In this document: positions 57,414 to 64,000 of the stretch, one piece after another
How the letters are laid out: each line of letters starts with the position of its first letter
Numbering within the stretch: position 1 is the first letter of the stretch
NCBI RefSeq assembly: GCF_024346315.1
Contig: NZ_JAGQCS010000004.1
Coordinates: 271,371 to 335,370, forward strand
Length of the DNA: 64,000 nucleotides
Direction of reading: 5' to 3'
Source of the DNA: Cyanobium sp. ATX 6F1
GTDB taxonomy: Bacteria > Cyanobacteriota > Cyanobacteriia > PCC-6307 > Cyanobiaceae
Notes under the pieces: model-generated
The model's input: the letters and a program-made list of their open reading frames with translations, nothing else
What the model was told of the DNA's origin: nothing
Databases searched by the model: none
Program-made: the position numbers and the translations under genes

Positions 57414-59744
57414 TTGGAGGTGGAGGGGATGAAGTGCGGCGGTTGTGTGCGGGCGGTGGAACAGCGGCTGCTGGAGCAGCCCGGGGTGGCCCAGGTGAGT
57501 GTCAACCTGCTCACCCGCACGGCCTGGGTGGGCCTTGATCCCCCACGCGCCGACGCTGGCGCCAGCGATCCGCTGCCAGCGGTGATCGCCAGCCTGGGGG
57601 GCCTGGGGTACACCGCCAAGCTCCGCAACCGCGACCTGGATTCACCCAGCCCGCAGGAACGCCGCCAACGCCTGCACTGGTGGGAGCAGTGGCGCCAGCT
57701 GGTGGTGGCCCTGGCCCTGCTGCTGGTCTCGGTGGCGGGGCACCTGGCGGAATCGGGTCAGCTGGGGGTGCCCCTGTTGGCGGAGATCCCGTTCCATGCC
57801 CTCGTGGCCACCGTGGCCCTGGCGGGGCCAGGCCGCTCCATTCTTGTGGCCGGGGCCCGGGGGGCCCTGGCGGGCGTGCCGAGCATGGACACCCTGGTGG
57901 GGCTGGGCATGGGCAGTTCCTACCTGGCCAGCCTGGGGGCTTTCCTCTGGCCCGCCCTGGGCTGGCAGTGCTTCTTCAACGAGCCGGTGATGCTTCTGGG
58001 CTTCGTGCTGCTGGGGCGTTTTCTGGAGGAGCGGGCCCGCTACCGCACCGGCCGCTCCCTCGAGCAACTGGCGGCCCTGCAGCCCGACACCGCCCTGTTG
58101 CTGCTCGATGGCGGAGAACCGCGTCTGGTGCGGGTGGGTGGCTTGCGGCCCGGGGACCGGCTGCGGATCCTGCCCGGCGATCGGGTGCCCGTGGACGGCC
58201 TGGTGCACTCAGGCCATTCGGCCGTGGATGTGTCGAGCCTCACCGGCGAGCCCCTGCCGCTGATGGCCGCCCCGGGGTCCTCCCTGGCTGCCGGCAGCCT
58301 GAATCTGGAGGCGCCCCTGGAGCTCGACGTGGAGTGCTCCGGCGCCGACACCGCCCTGGCCCGGATCATCCGGCTGGTGGAGGAGGCCCAGGCCCGCAAG
58401 GCACCGATCCAGGGGCTGGCTGATCGGGTGGCCGGTCGCTTCAGCGTGGTGGTGCTGGCCCTGGCCGCCGCCACCTTCCTGTTCTGGTGGCTCTGGGGCG
58501 CGGCGCTCTGGCCCCAGGTGCTGCTGGCGGCACCGGCGTTCTCGGCCCACGGCTTCCACGGGGCGGGCGGAATGCAGGCGGGCCATGCCGTGCTCGGGGC
58601 CATGGCCACGACCCCCGCCGCCCTGGCGCTGCAGCTGGCGATCGCGGTGCTGGTGGTGGCCTGCCCCTGTGCCCTCGGTCTGGCCACCCCCACGGCGATC
58701 ACCGTGGGCACGGGCCTGGCGGCCCGCTCCGGTGTGCTGTTCAGGGGCGGCGATGTGATCGAAAGGGCGGCCCGGGTGCAGGTGATGCTGTTCGACAAGA
58801 CCGGCACCCTCACCCTGGGGCGTCCGCTGGTGACGGCCGTGGAGGCAGCCCCTGGCGTGGAGGCTGATCGCCTGGTGCAGATCGCCGCCAGCCTGGAGCG
58901 ACAGACCCGCCATCCCTTCGCCCATGCCCTGCTCCAGGAGGCCCAGGTGCGTCAGTTGAGCCTGCTCGCGGTGACCTCCAGCCACACCCTCGCCGGGCAG
59001 GGGGTGGAGGGCACGATCGATGCTCTGGCGGGCACCGCCCGGGTCGGTCGACCCGGCTGGCTGAGGGAGGTGGGCCTGGTGCTCGACCCGGAGCTGGAGC
59101 AGCGACGCGATCAGTTGGAGCGCCTGGGGGCCACGGTGTTGGCGGTGGCCGAGGGCCCGCGGCTGCTGGGGCTGGTGGCCGTCGAAGACCAGCCCCGCCC
59201 CGATGCCGCTTCCACCCTGGCGGAACTGCGGCGCCAGGGCCTGGAGCTCGGGGTGCTCAGCGGCGATCGCGAACAGCCCGTGCGCCAGTTGGCCGCTCAC
59301 CTTGGACTGCCGGTCGATGCCTTGGCCTGGGAGCTGCGGCCGGAGCAGAAGTTGGAGCGGATCATGGCCGCCAGGGAACGGGGGCCGGTGGCGATGGTGG
59401 GAGATGGCATCAACGACACCCCGGCGCTTGCCGCCGCCGACCTGGGCATCGCCGTCGGCAATGGCACCCAGATCGCCCAGGACACGGCCGATCTGGTGAT
59501 CCTCGGGGAGCGCCTCGAGGGGGTGGCGCTCGCCCTGGGGCTGGCCCGCTCCACCATGGCCAAGGTGCGTCAGAACCTGGCCTGGGCCTTCGGCTACAAC
59601 CTGATCGTGCTGCCGATCGCCGCCGGTGTGCTGCTGCCGGCCTTCGGAATCCTGCTCTCGCCTCCCCTGGCCGCCCTGCTGATGGCCAGCAGTTCGATCA
59701 CGGTGGTGGTCAACGCCCTGTTGCTGCGGCCCCGTCTGGCATGA
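57414..59744 (+). CDS. ctaA: Copper-transporting P-type ATPase (CtaA type)
   Basis: P1B-type ATPase of 776 residues, most like cyanobacterial CtaA, which supplies copper for plastocyanin and cytochrome oxidase. It has an N-terminal metal-binding domain ([12 protein letters not shown]), membrane helices with the CPC motif ([19 protein letters not shown]), the phospho-Asp in [13 protein letters not shown] and [20 protein letters not shown]. The listed TTG start trims the first strand of the metal-binding domain by one or two residues. The frame is open upstream to beyond 57250 without ATG, GTG or TTG. Overlaps tmk by 4 nt. Confidence 0.93.
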   Translation: MEVEGMKCGGCVRAVEQRLLEQPGVAQVSVNLLTRTAWVGLDPPRADAGASDPLPAVIASLGGLGYTAKLRNRDLDSPSPQERRQRLHWWEQWRQLVVALALLLVSVAGHLAESGQLGVPLLAEIPFHALVATVALAGPGRSILVAGARGALAGVPSMDTLVGLGMGSSYLASLGAFLWPALGWQCFFNEPVMLLGFVLLGRFLEERARYRTGRSLEQLAALQPDTALLLLDGGEPRLVRVGGLRPGDRLRILPGDRVPVDGLVHSGHSAVDVSSLTGEPLPLMAAPGSSLAAGSLNLEAPLELDVECSGADTALARIIRLVEEAQARKAPIQGLADRVAGRFSVVVLALAAATFLFWWLWGAALWPQVLLAAPAFSAHGFHGAGGMQAGHAVLGAMATTPAALALQLAIAVLVVACPCALGLATPTAITVGTGLAARSGVLFRGGDVIERAARVQVMLFDKTGTLTLGRPLVTAVEAAPGVEADRLVQIAASLERQTRHPFAHALLQEAQVRQLSLLAVTSSHTLAGQGVEGTIDALAGTARVGRPGWLREVGLVLDPELEQRRDQLERLGATVLAVAEGPRLLGLVAVEDQPRPDAASTLAELRRQGLELGVLSGDREQPVRQLAAHLGLPVDALAWELRPEQKLERIMAARERGPVAMVGDGINDTPALAAADLGIAVGNGTQIAQDTADLVILGERLEGVALALGLARSTMAKVRQNLAWAFGYNLIVLPIAAGVLLPAFGILLSPPLAALLMASSSITVVVNALLLRPRLA

Positions 59745-60484
59745 GCGAGGCCATGGGTGAGCACGGGAGCGTGGGGTCTCCTGCGGTCCGGGGGAGGTTT
59801 CTGGTGCTCGAGGGCATTGATGGCTGCGGCAAGACCACCCAGCTCGAAGCCCTCCGGCACTGGCTTCCGGCCAGTGGTCTGATGGCCCCCGGGGCCTCCC
59901 TGGTGGTGACCCGGGAGCCCGGTGGCACGGCCCTCGGGCTGGCCCTGCGGGAGCTGCTGCTGCACCCCCCCGGAGAGGCGACGCCGGATCCCTTGGCTGA
60001 GCTGCTGCTCTATGCCGCCGATCGGGCCCAGCATGTGCGCCAACGGATCGAGCCGGCCCTGGCGGCCGGCGATTGGGTGCTCAGCGACCGCTTCGTGGGC
60101 TCCACCGCCGCCTACCAGGGCGATGGCCGGGGGCTGCCGTCTGAGTGGATCAGCGCCCTGGAGGCCCTCGCCACGGGCGGTTTGGTGGCTGATCTCACCC
60201 TCTGGCTGGATCTGCCCCTGGAGCGCTCGCTGCAGCGCCGGGGTCACCGGCCGGCGGATCGGATCGAATCGGCCGGTGGGGCGTTCCTGGAGCGGGTGGC
60301 TGGGGGGTTCGCCCGGCTGGCCAACGAGCGGGGCTGGCGCCGCATCGAGGCCGACCAGGGGCCCGAGCAGGTGAGCGCGGCGATCCGTCAGCTGCTCCAG
60401 GAGCGGTTTCCGCTGCCTTCGCCTCCACCGGTCACGGCGGAGGTGGTGGGGCCGGCGGGGCCGCTGGGGGACGGCCATGGCTGA
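59741..60484 (+). CDS. tmk: Thymidylate kinase
   Basis: Phosphorylates dTMP to dTDP. The 247-residue protein has the P-loop LVLEGIDGCGKTTQLEAL, the DR motif VVTREPGG and LSDRFVGSTAAYQGDGR, plus the lid region (LERSLQRRGHRPADRIES). It overlaps ctaA by 4 nt at the start and holB by 8 nt at the end, so the three form one transcript. The C-terminal 25 residues are Pro/Gly-rich and extra. Confidence 0.95.
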   Translation: MSEAMGEHGSVGSPAVRGRFLVLEGIDGCGKTTQLEALRHWLPASGLMAPGASLVVTREPGGTALGLALRELLLHPPGEATPDPLAELLLYAADRAQHVRQRIEPALAAGDWVLSDRFVGSTAAYQGDGRGLPSEWISALEALATGGLVADLTLWLDLPLERSLQRRGHRPADRIESAGGAFLERVAGGFARLANERGWRRIEADQGPEQVSAAIRQLLQERFPLPSPPPVTAEVVGPAGPLGDGHG

Positions 60485-61412
60485 TCTGTTTGCGGGGCTG
60501 GTGGGTCAGGAGCGGGCCCTGACCTTTCTTCGGGCCGCCCTGGAACGTCAGCGGCTGGCCCCCGCCTACCTGTTCTGTGGCCCCGAGGGCATTGGCCGTC
60601 GCCAGGCGGCCCTGCGCTTTCTCGAAGGGGTGCTGGCTGGCCCCCAGGGCAGCGAGTCCGTGCGCCGGCGACTGGCGGCCGGCAACCACCCCGACCTGCT
60701 CTGGGTGGAGCCCACCTACCAGCACCAGGGGGAACTGGTGCCGGCCTCCGAAGCGGTCGAGCGCGGCGTCAGTCGGCGGGCGCCCCCCCAGCTGCGGCTG
60801 GAGCAGGTGCGCGCCGTGGGCGGTTTTCTGGCCCGCCGGCCCCTGGAGGCCAACCGTGTCCTGGTGGTGATCGAGGCGGTGGAGGCGATGGCCGAGGGGG
60901 CGGCCAACGCCCTGCTCAAGACCCTCGAAGAGCCCGGTGGCGGCCTGCTGCTGCTGCTCACGGCGGCCCCCGACCGGTTGCTGAGCACGATCCGTTCCCG
61001 TTGCCAGGCGATCCCCTTCTCCCGCCTGGATCCCCTGGCCATGGACGAGGTTCTGCAGGCACTGGGCTCCCCAGCCGGGGCGATCTCGGAGCCCCCGGGT
61101 CTGCTGGAGCTGGCCGCTGGCTCACCGGGGGCGCTTCTGCGGCACAGGGAGCAGTGGAACCAGTTGCCCGAGGGCCTGGCGGACCGCCTGCTGGCCCTGT
61201 CCAGCGACCCGATGGAGGCCCTGGCCCTGGCCCGCGACCTCACTGAGGCCCTGGATGGGGAGCAGCAGCTCTGGCTGCTCGACTGGTGGCAGCTTCAGCT
61301 CTGGCGCCGGACCGCCTCGATCCAGCGTCAGCGGCGCCTGGAGCAGCTGCGTTCCCAGCTCAGGGCCTACGTGCAACCGCGTCTGGCCTGGGAAGTGGCC
61401 TTGCTGGGCTGA
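60477..61412 (+). CDS. holB: DNA polymerase III delta' subunit
   Basis: Clamp-loader subunit of the replicative polymerase, 311 residues. The start is ADLFAGLVGQERALTFLRAA; the P-loop is degenerate (CGPEGIGRRQAALRF), as expected for delta' subunits that do not bind ATP. Conserved AAA+ parts follow: LLWVEPTY, EAMAEGAANALLKTLEEPG and STIRSRCQAIPF. It overlaps tmk by 8 nt and converges with rpaA. Confidence 0.93.
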   Translation: MADLFAGLVGQERALTFLRAALERQRLAPAYLFCGPEGIGRRQAALRFLEGVLAGPQGSESVRRRLAAGNHPDLLWVEPTYQHQGELVPASEAVERGVSRRAPPQLRLEQVRAVGGFLARRPLEANRVLVVIEAVEAMAEGAANALLKTLEEPGGGLLLLLTAAPDRLLSTIRSRCQAIPFSRLDPLAMDEVLQALGSPAGAISEPPGLLELAAGSPGALLRHREQWNQLPEGLADRLLALSSDPMEALALARDLTEALDGEQQLWLLDWWQLQLWRRTASIQRQRRLEQLRSQLRAYVQPRLAWEVALLG

Positions 61413-61438
61413 CGTTTCCCCGCTGAAGCCCAGTGGCC

Positions 61439-62227
61439 TCAGGCGGCGGTGGGAGCGTTCAGCGGAGGTCCGCTGTTGCCGCGGTGGGCAACGATCAAGG
61501 GAGCGAGCTCCTCGAGCCGGGCACCGTTGGGCAGTTCCAGGCAGTAGCCCGCCCCGTAGACGGTCTTGATGAACTGGGGCTTGCGCGGATCGGGTTCCAG
61601 CTTGGTGCGCAGATGGCGGATGTGGACCCGGATCGTTTCGATGTCGTCATCGGGTTCGTAGCCCCACACCTCCTTGAGGATCAACGCTGGGGCCACTGTC
61701 TGGCCGTGACGCTGCAGCAGGCAGCGGAGCAGTTCGAATTCCAGGTGGGTGAGCCGCACCGGTGCGTCAAACCAGTTGGCTTCAAAGCGCTCGGGCACCA
61801 GAATGAGCGGGCCGTAACTGAGAATCTCACTCGGTTTGGACGACACCGGCGCCCGCTCGGTGCGGCGCAGCAGGGCCTTGATGCGCACCTGCAGCTCTTC
61901 GATATCAAAGGGCTTGGTGAGGTAGTCATCGGCTCCGGAATTGAAGCCGCTGACGATGTCCTTGGTGCCCCCCAGGGCCGAAATCACCATGATCGGAATG
62001 CGGGCGGTGCGCTCGTCCCGGCGCAGCCTCTGGCAGAGGGTGAGGCCATCGACTTTGGGGAGGATCAGCTCCAGCAGGATCAGGTCGGGGCTGAACTGCA
62101 GGGCCAGGGCCTGCCCCTTGAGGCCGTCTTCGGCGCCCTGCACCTCAAAGCCAGTCCGCTCGAGCTGGGCCGTCACCTGCTCACGCATGGCGCGGTCCTC
62201 GTCGATCAGCAGGATGCTGGGCTTCAT
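61439..62227 (-). CDS. rpaA: OmpR-type response regulator RpaA with Glu at the phosphosite
   Basis: Matches RpaA, the master output regulator of the cyanobacterial clock (partner SasA). I chose the ATG at 62225-62227 (262 residues). The receiver begins [14 protein letters not shown]; the output domain is typical ([71 protein letters not shown]). At residue 53 the phosphoacceptor Asp is replaced by Glu ([13 protein letters not shown], codon GAG at 62069-62071). The switch Thr is Ser (VISAL) and the Lys is kept (LTKPFD). Confidence 0.92.
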   Translation of the reverse strand: MKPSILLIDEDRAMREQVTAQLERTGFEVQGAEDGLKGQALALQFSPDLILLELILPKVDGLTLCQRLRRDERTARIPIMVISALGGTKDIVSGFNSGADDYLTKPFDIEELQVRIKALLRRTERAPVSSKPSEILSYGPLILVPERFEANWFDAPVRLTHLEFELLRCLLQRHGQTVAPALILKEVWGYEPDDDIETIRVHIRHLRTKLEPDPRKPQFIKTVYGAGYCLELPNGARLEELAPLIVAHRGNSGPPLNAPTAA

Positions 62228-62611
62228 GGATGCCGGCGTTGGAGCTGGCGCAGGCGGCTCCAGGGGAGTGTCACGGGGGCCGCCGGCGGAGCGCCGGGGC
62301 CTGGGGCCAACGGAGGGCCGAGGGCGGTTCGTGAGCAGCAACGGGACAAAGTCAACGCTTTTCCTTTCGATTCGCATTTTCATTCGAATTCAGCGTGCCT
62401 GCGACCCTGGCCGCCTCTCTGGCGGGGCCGGGCCCCTCAGGCGCGGCCCAGGTCGCGCTGAAATCGCCCAGGCCACCAGCGCAGAAGCCCTGCGGCAGCT
62501 GGGTTGAGCCGATGGAGCGCCCACGGCTGACCATGGAGATCTGAAGATTCTCTTCACCATTGAAGCAGGGTTGCCGGGCCTCCGTCGGCTCACGGGGCAG
62601 GCCCCTGGGCC
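62228..62611. other. Non-coding stretch upstream of rpaA
   Basis: No ORF here looks coding. The part nearest rpaA holds an AT-rich island at about 62357-62395 with the partial inverted repeat ATTCG-N10-CGAAT, the most likely promoter region for the leftward rpaA. The remainder is GC-rich and featureless to my eye up to the terminator at 62612. Confidence 0.5.
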
Positions 62612-62642
62612 AAAAAAAGACCCCAGCCCTGGGGCTGGAGTC
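62612..62642 (-). terminator. Rho-independent terminator after tRNA-Asn
   Basis: On the minus strand a 10-bp stem (arms 62633-62642 and 62619-62628, one mismatch) with a 4-nt loop is followed by seven T residues (the A-run at 62612-62618). It lies 9 nt past the 3' end of tRNA-Asn and would end that transcript. Confidence 0.85.
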
Positions 62643-62650
62643 TGGGCAAA

Positions 62651-62722
62651 CTCCCCGGGCGGGATTCGAACCTGCGACCAATCGATTAACAGTCGACCGC
62701 TCTACCGCTGAGCTACCGAGGA
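62651..62722 (-). tRNA. tRNA-Asn (anticodon GTT)
   Basis: A 72-nt cloverleaf: acceptor TCCTCGG pairs with CCGGGGA, the D-arm contains AGCTCAGCGGTAGAGC, the anticodon loop is CTGTTAATC with GTT, and the T-arm is GGTTCGAATCC. The discriminator is G and CCA is not encoded. It starts 16 nt past the end of the ABC ATPase gene on the same strand, so it may be processed from a shared transcript. Confidence 0.97.
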
Positions 62723-62738
62723 TGGCAACCGGTCGAAC

Positions 62739-63461
62739 CTACCCCTCGGCCTGTCCGACCGGCAAGGGGGTGAGCAGGCGCCGCAGGGCGCGTCCGTCCT
62801 GCCAGGAACCCAGGTGACCACGCTCCATCAGCGCGGCGGCGGTGCAGCGTTCCAGCTCGTCCAGCCGATGGGTGATCCACAGGGCCGTGAGCGGCCTGTG
62901 GGGGCGTTGGCAGAGGGCGCAGATCAGCTCCAGGACATCGGCCTGGCTCTCCGGGTCCAGCAGGGCGGTGGGTTCATCGAGCAGCAGCAGCGCGGCCTCG
63001 CTGGCCAGGGCACCGGCGATGGCCAGCCTCTGTTTCTGGCCGCCGCTGAGGGTGTGGATCGGCCGTTGCTCCAGTCCCCCCAGCCCCACTTGCTCAAGGG
63101 TCGCCCGCAGGCGGCGCTGACGTTCAAGCGCCGTCAGGTTCGCCGGCATGGAGAGTTGCAGATCGGTGCCGCAGCTGGGCAGCAGCAGTTGATGGTCGGG
63201 GTTCTGAAACACCAGGGCGGGTTTGAGCCCCAGCCGCAGCCGCCCGCGGCTGGGCTCCAGCAGGCCGGCGATCAGGCGCAACAGCGTGCTCTTGCCGCTG
63301 CCGTTGCCGCCCACGATCATCCACAGCCCGGGGCCTGGAATGGTGAGGTTGCAATGGGCCAGGGCCGTGGCACCCGTGGGCCAGGCGAAGCCCACCTGCT
63401 CCACCACAAGCGGCGGCTCGCTTGGCAGCGGCTCGGGGGAAGCCAGGGCGGAGCCTGTCAA
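62739..63461 (-). CDS. ABC transporter ATP-binding protein (ECF/CbiO-like)
   Basis: A 240-residue ABC ATPase. Walker A is IVGGNGSGKSTLLRLIAG, the Q-loop is ALVFQNPDHQLLLPSCGTDL, the signature is LSGGQKQRLAIAGALA, and Walker B is LLLLDEPTALLD followed by the switch His in WITHRLDELERC. The Q-loop 'FQNPDHQ' is typical of ECF/CbiO-type importers. No permease gene adjoins it, so its membrane partner is encoded elsewhere and the substrate is unknown. Confidence 0.88.
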   Translation of the reverse strand: MTGSALASPEPLPSEPPLVVEQVGFAWPTGATALAHCNLTIPGPGLWMIVGGNGSGKSTLLRLIAGLLEPSRGRLRLGLKPALVFQNPDHQLLLPSCGTDLQLSMPANLTALERQRRLRATLEQVGLGGLEQRPIHTLSGGQKQRLAIAGALASEAALLLLDEPTALLDPESQADVLELICALCQRPHRPLTALWITHRLDELERCTAAALMERGHLGSWQDGRALRRLLTPLPVGQAEG

Positions 63462-63466
63462 GGGCC

Positions 63467-63733
63467 TCAGTCGTCGAAGGAGAATCCTGGGCGCTTGCCG
63501 CCGCCGCCGCCGGTGGTGGATTTTTCGTAGAGCTGAACGGCCACCAGCTCACTGCTGAGCAGGGCGATGCGTTTCTCCTCATCCTTCTCGCAGGTGAGTT
63601 CGAGCACGCGGGGGTGCCCGCTCTCCAAGGCCTCCTTGATCTGGCCGTGGAGAGCCAGGGCCGCCTCCAGGTCCTTGCGCTGCACAGCCACGGGCATGGG
63701 GCTCAGCTTGAGCGAGAGCTCGACGACGTACAC
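63467..63733 (-). CDS. UPF0367 family protein
   Basis: An 88-residue protein found throughout cyanobacteria. The conserved start [20 protein letters not shown] and the middle [20 protein letters not shown], then [13 protein letters not shown], identify the family; the C-terminus is glycine-rich ([15 protein letters not shown]). Function unknown. It lies 5 bp upstream of the ABC ATPase gene on the same strand and is divergent from psbD. Confidence 0.9.
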   Translation of the reverse strand: MYVVELSLKLSPMPVAVQRKDLEAALALHGQIKEALESGHPRVLELTCEKDEEKRIALLSSELVAVQLYEKSTTGGGGGKRPGFSFDD

Positions 63734-63853
63734 GGGCGGCGGGGGGAAGGTGCTGACACTCTGGCGAATCGCGCGGCCCTAGGTGCAACGACTCATTTTT
63801 TGAGGTCGACCGGAGAGGGTGCCGCGATCGGGAGCGTTTGACCGTACGATGCG

Positions 63854-63871
63854 CATGTAACGAAACATAAA
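63854..63871. promoter_or_regulatory. HLR1-like site upstream of psbD
   Basis: CATGTAAC-GA-AACATAAA resembles, on the reverse strand, the HLR1 element bound by RpaB (two G/TTTACAWW half-sites 2 nt apart): 7 of 8 and 6 of 8 positions match. It ends 7 nt before the psbD ATG, which is closer than expected for an activator site. The call is tentative. Confidence 0.35.
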
Positions 63872-63878
63872 GTCACCC

Positions 63879-64000
63879 ATGACGATCGCTCTAGGGGGCG
63901 CGCCTTCAGCCCGGGGATGGTTCGACGTCCTCGATGACTGGCTCAAGCGCGACCGCTTCGTTTTTGTGGGCTGGTCGGGTCTGCTGCTGTTCCCCACGGC
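63879..64000 (+). CDS. psbD: Photosystem II D2 protein, N-terminal part (cut by window edge)
   Basis: Only the first 40 residues are present. They read [20 protein letters not shown] followed by [20 protein letters not shown], the conserved start of D2, a reaction-centre core subunit of PSII in the thylakoid. The ATG is at 63879. The rest lies beyond the right edge; psbC normally follows and overlaps it. It is divergent from the UPF0367 gene with 145 bp between. Confidence 0.97.
   Translation, partial: MTIALGGAPSARGWFDVLDDWLKRDRFVFVGWSGLLLFPT

Noticed and set aside
60583..60630. Degenerate Walker A in HolB as a sign of gene decay
   Set aside because: Delta' clamp-loader subunits commonly do not bind ATP, so a degraded P-loop is expected.

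Overview
The window is a gene-dense, very GC-rich piece of a picocyanobacterial chromosome, most like the Cyanobium / Synechococcus subcluster 5 group. The evidence is eight NDH-1 subunit genes, chlM, crtP and crtB, ycf3, ycf34, the start of psbD, most of the phylloquinone (men) pathway, and the cyanobacterial regulators RpaA, RpaB, RbcR and a PedR-like protein. Genes are packed with many 1-8 nt overlaps, and GTG and TTG starts are common. I see no rRNA, insertion sequence, CRISPR array or prophage.

Layout. 1-9 kb: 3' end of gshB, menF facing a menA-menC-menE operon, small membrane proteins, a DUF1400 protein, the DHNA-CoA thioesterase behind ndhH, and rsmH. 9-18 kb: a DUF456 protein, a cysteine desulfurase with no ordinary start codon, a NarL-type response regulator, an RluA-like protein lacking the usual catalytic Asp, a VapBC pair, chlM, nagA, purE, an AI-2E family transporter and cysC. 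18.5-21.5 kb: an accessory block between a SUI1/eIF1-like gene and trpB. It holds a PIG-V-like mannosyltransferase, a small unknown ORF and an orphan Anbu proteasome-like hydrolase, with a diverged 56-bp direct repeat and a perfect 15-bp inverted repeat.

21.5-36.5 kb: trpB, hrcA, a rhodanese, a DUF3352 protein, sixA, gltA, ndhA-I-G-E, nadK with a CYTH gene, a PedR-like regulator, metF, a sugar-nucleotide pyrophosphorylase and scpA. 36.5-49 kb: ndhD, ndhF, an NnrU/Z-ISO-like gene, rbcR, a DUF3172 protein, ndhM, crtP-crtB, an alpha/beta hydrolase, an RRM protein, cca, ycf34 and tsaB. 49-64 kb: a DUF218 protein, a leftward rpaB-plsX-fabH-fabD-plsC lipid cluster, radA, ycf3, ctaA-tmk-holB, rpaA, tRNA-Asn, an ABC ATPase, a UPF0367 gene and the start of psbD.

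Functionally, the window supplies photosynthetic and respiratory electron transport (NDH-1, phylloquinone, PSI and PSII assembly), pigments (chlorophyll, carotenoids), fatty acid and phospholipid initiation, and redox/light/clock regulation. The most striking single observation is that the RpaA-like clock-output regulator carries Glu at residue 53, where the family has its phosphoacceptor Asp. The best candidate for something undescribed is the SUI1-trpB accessory block.
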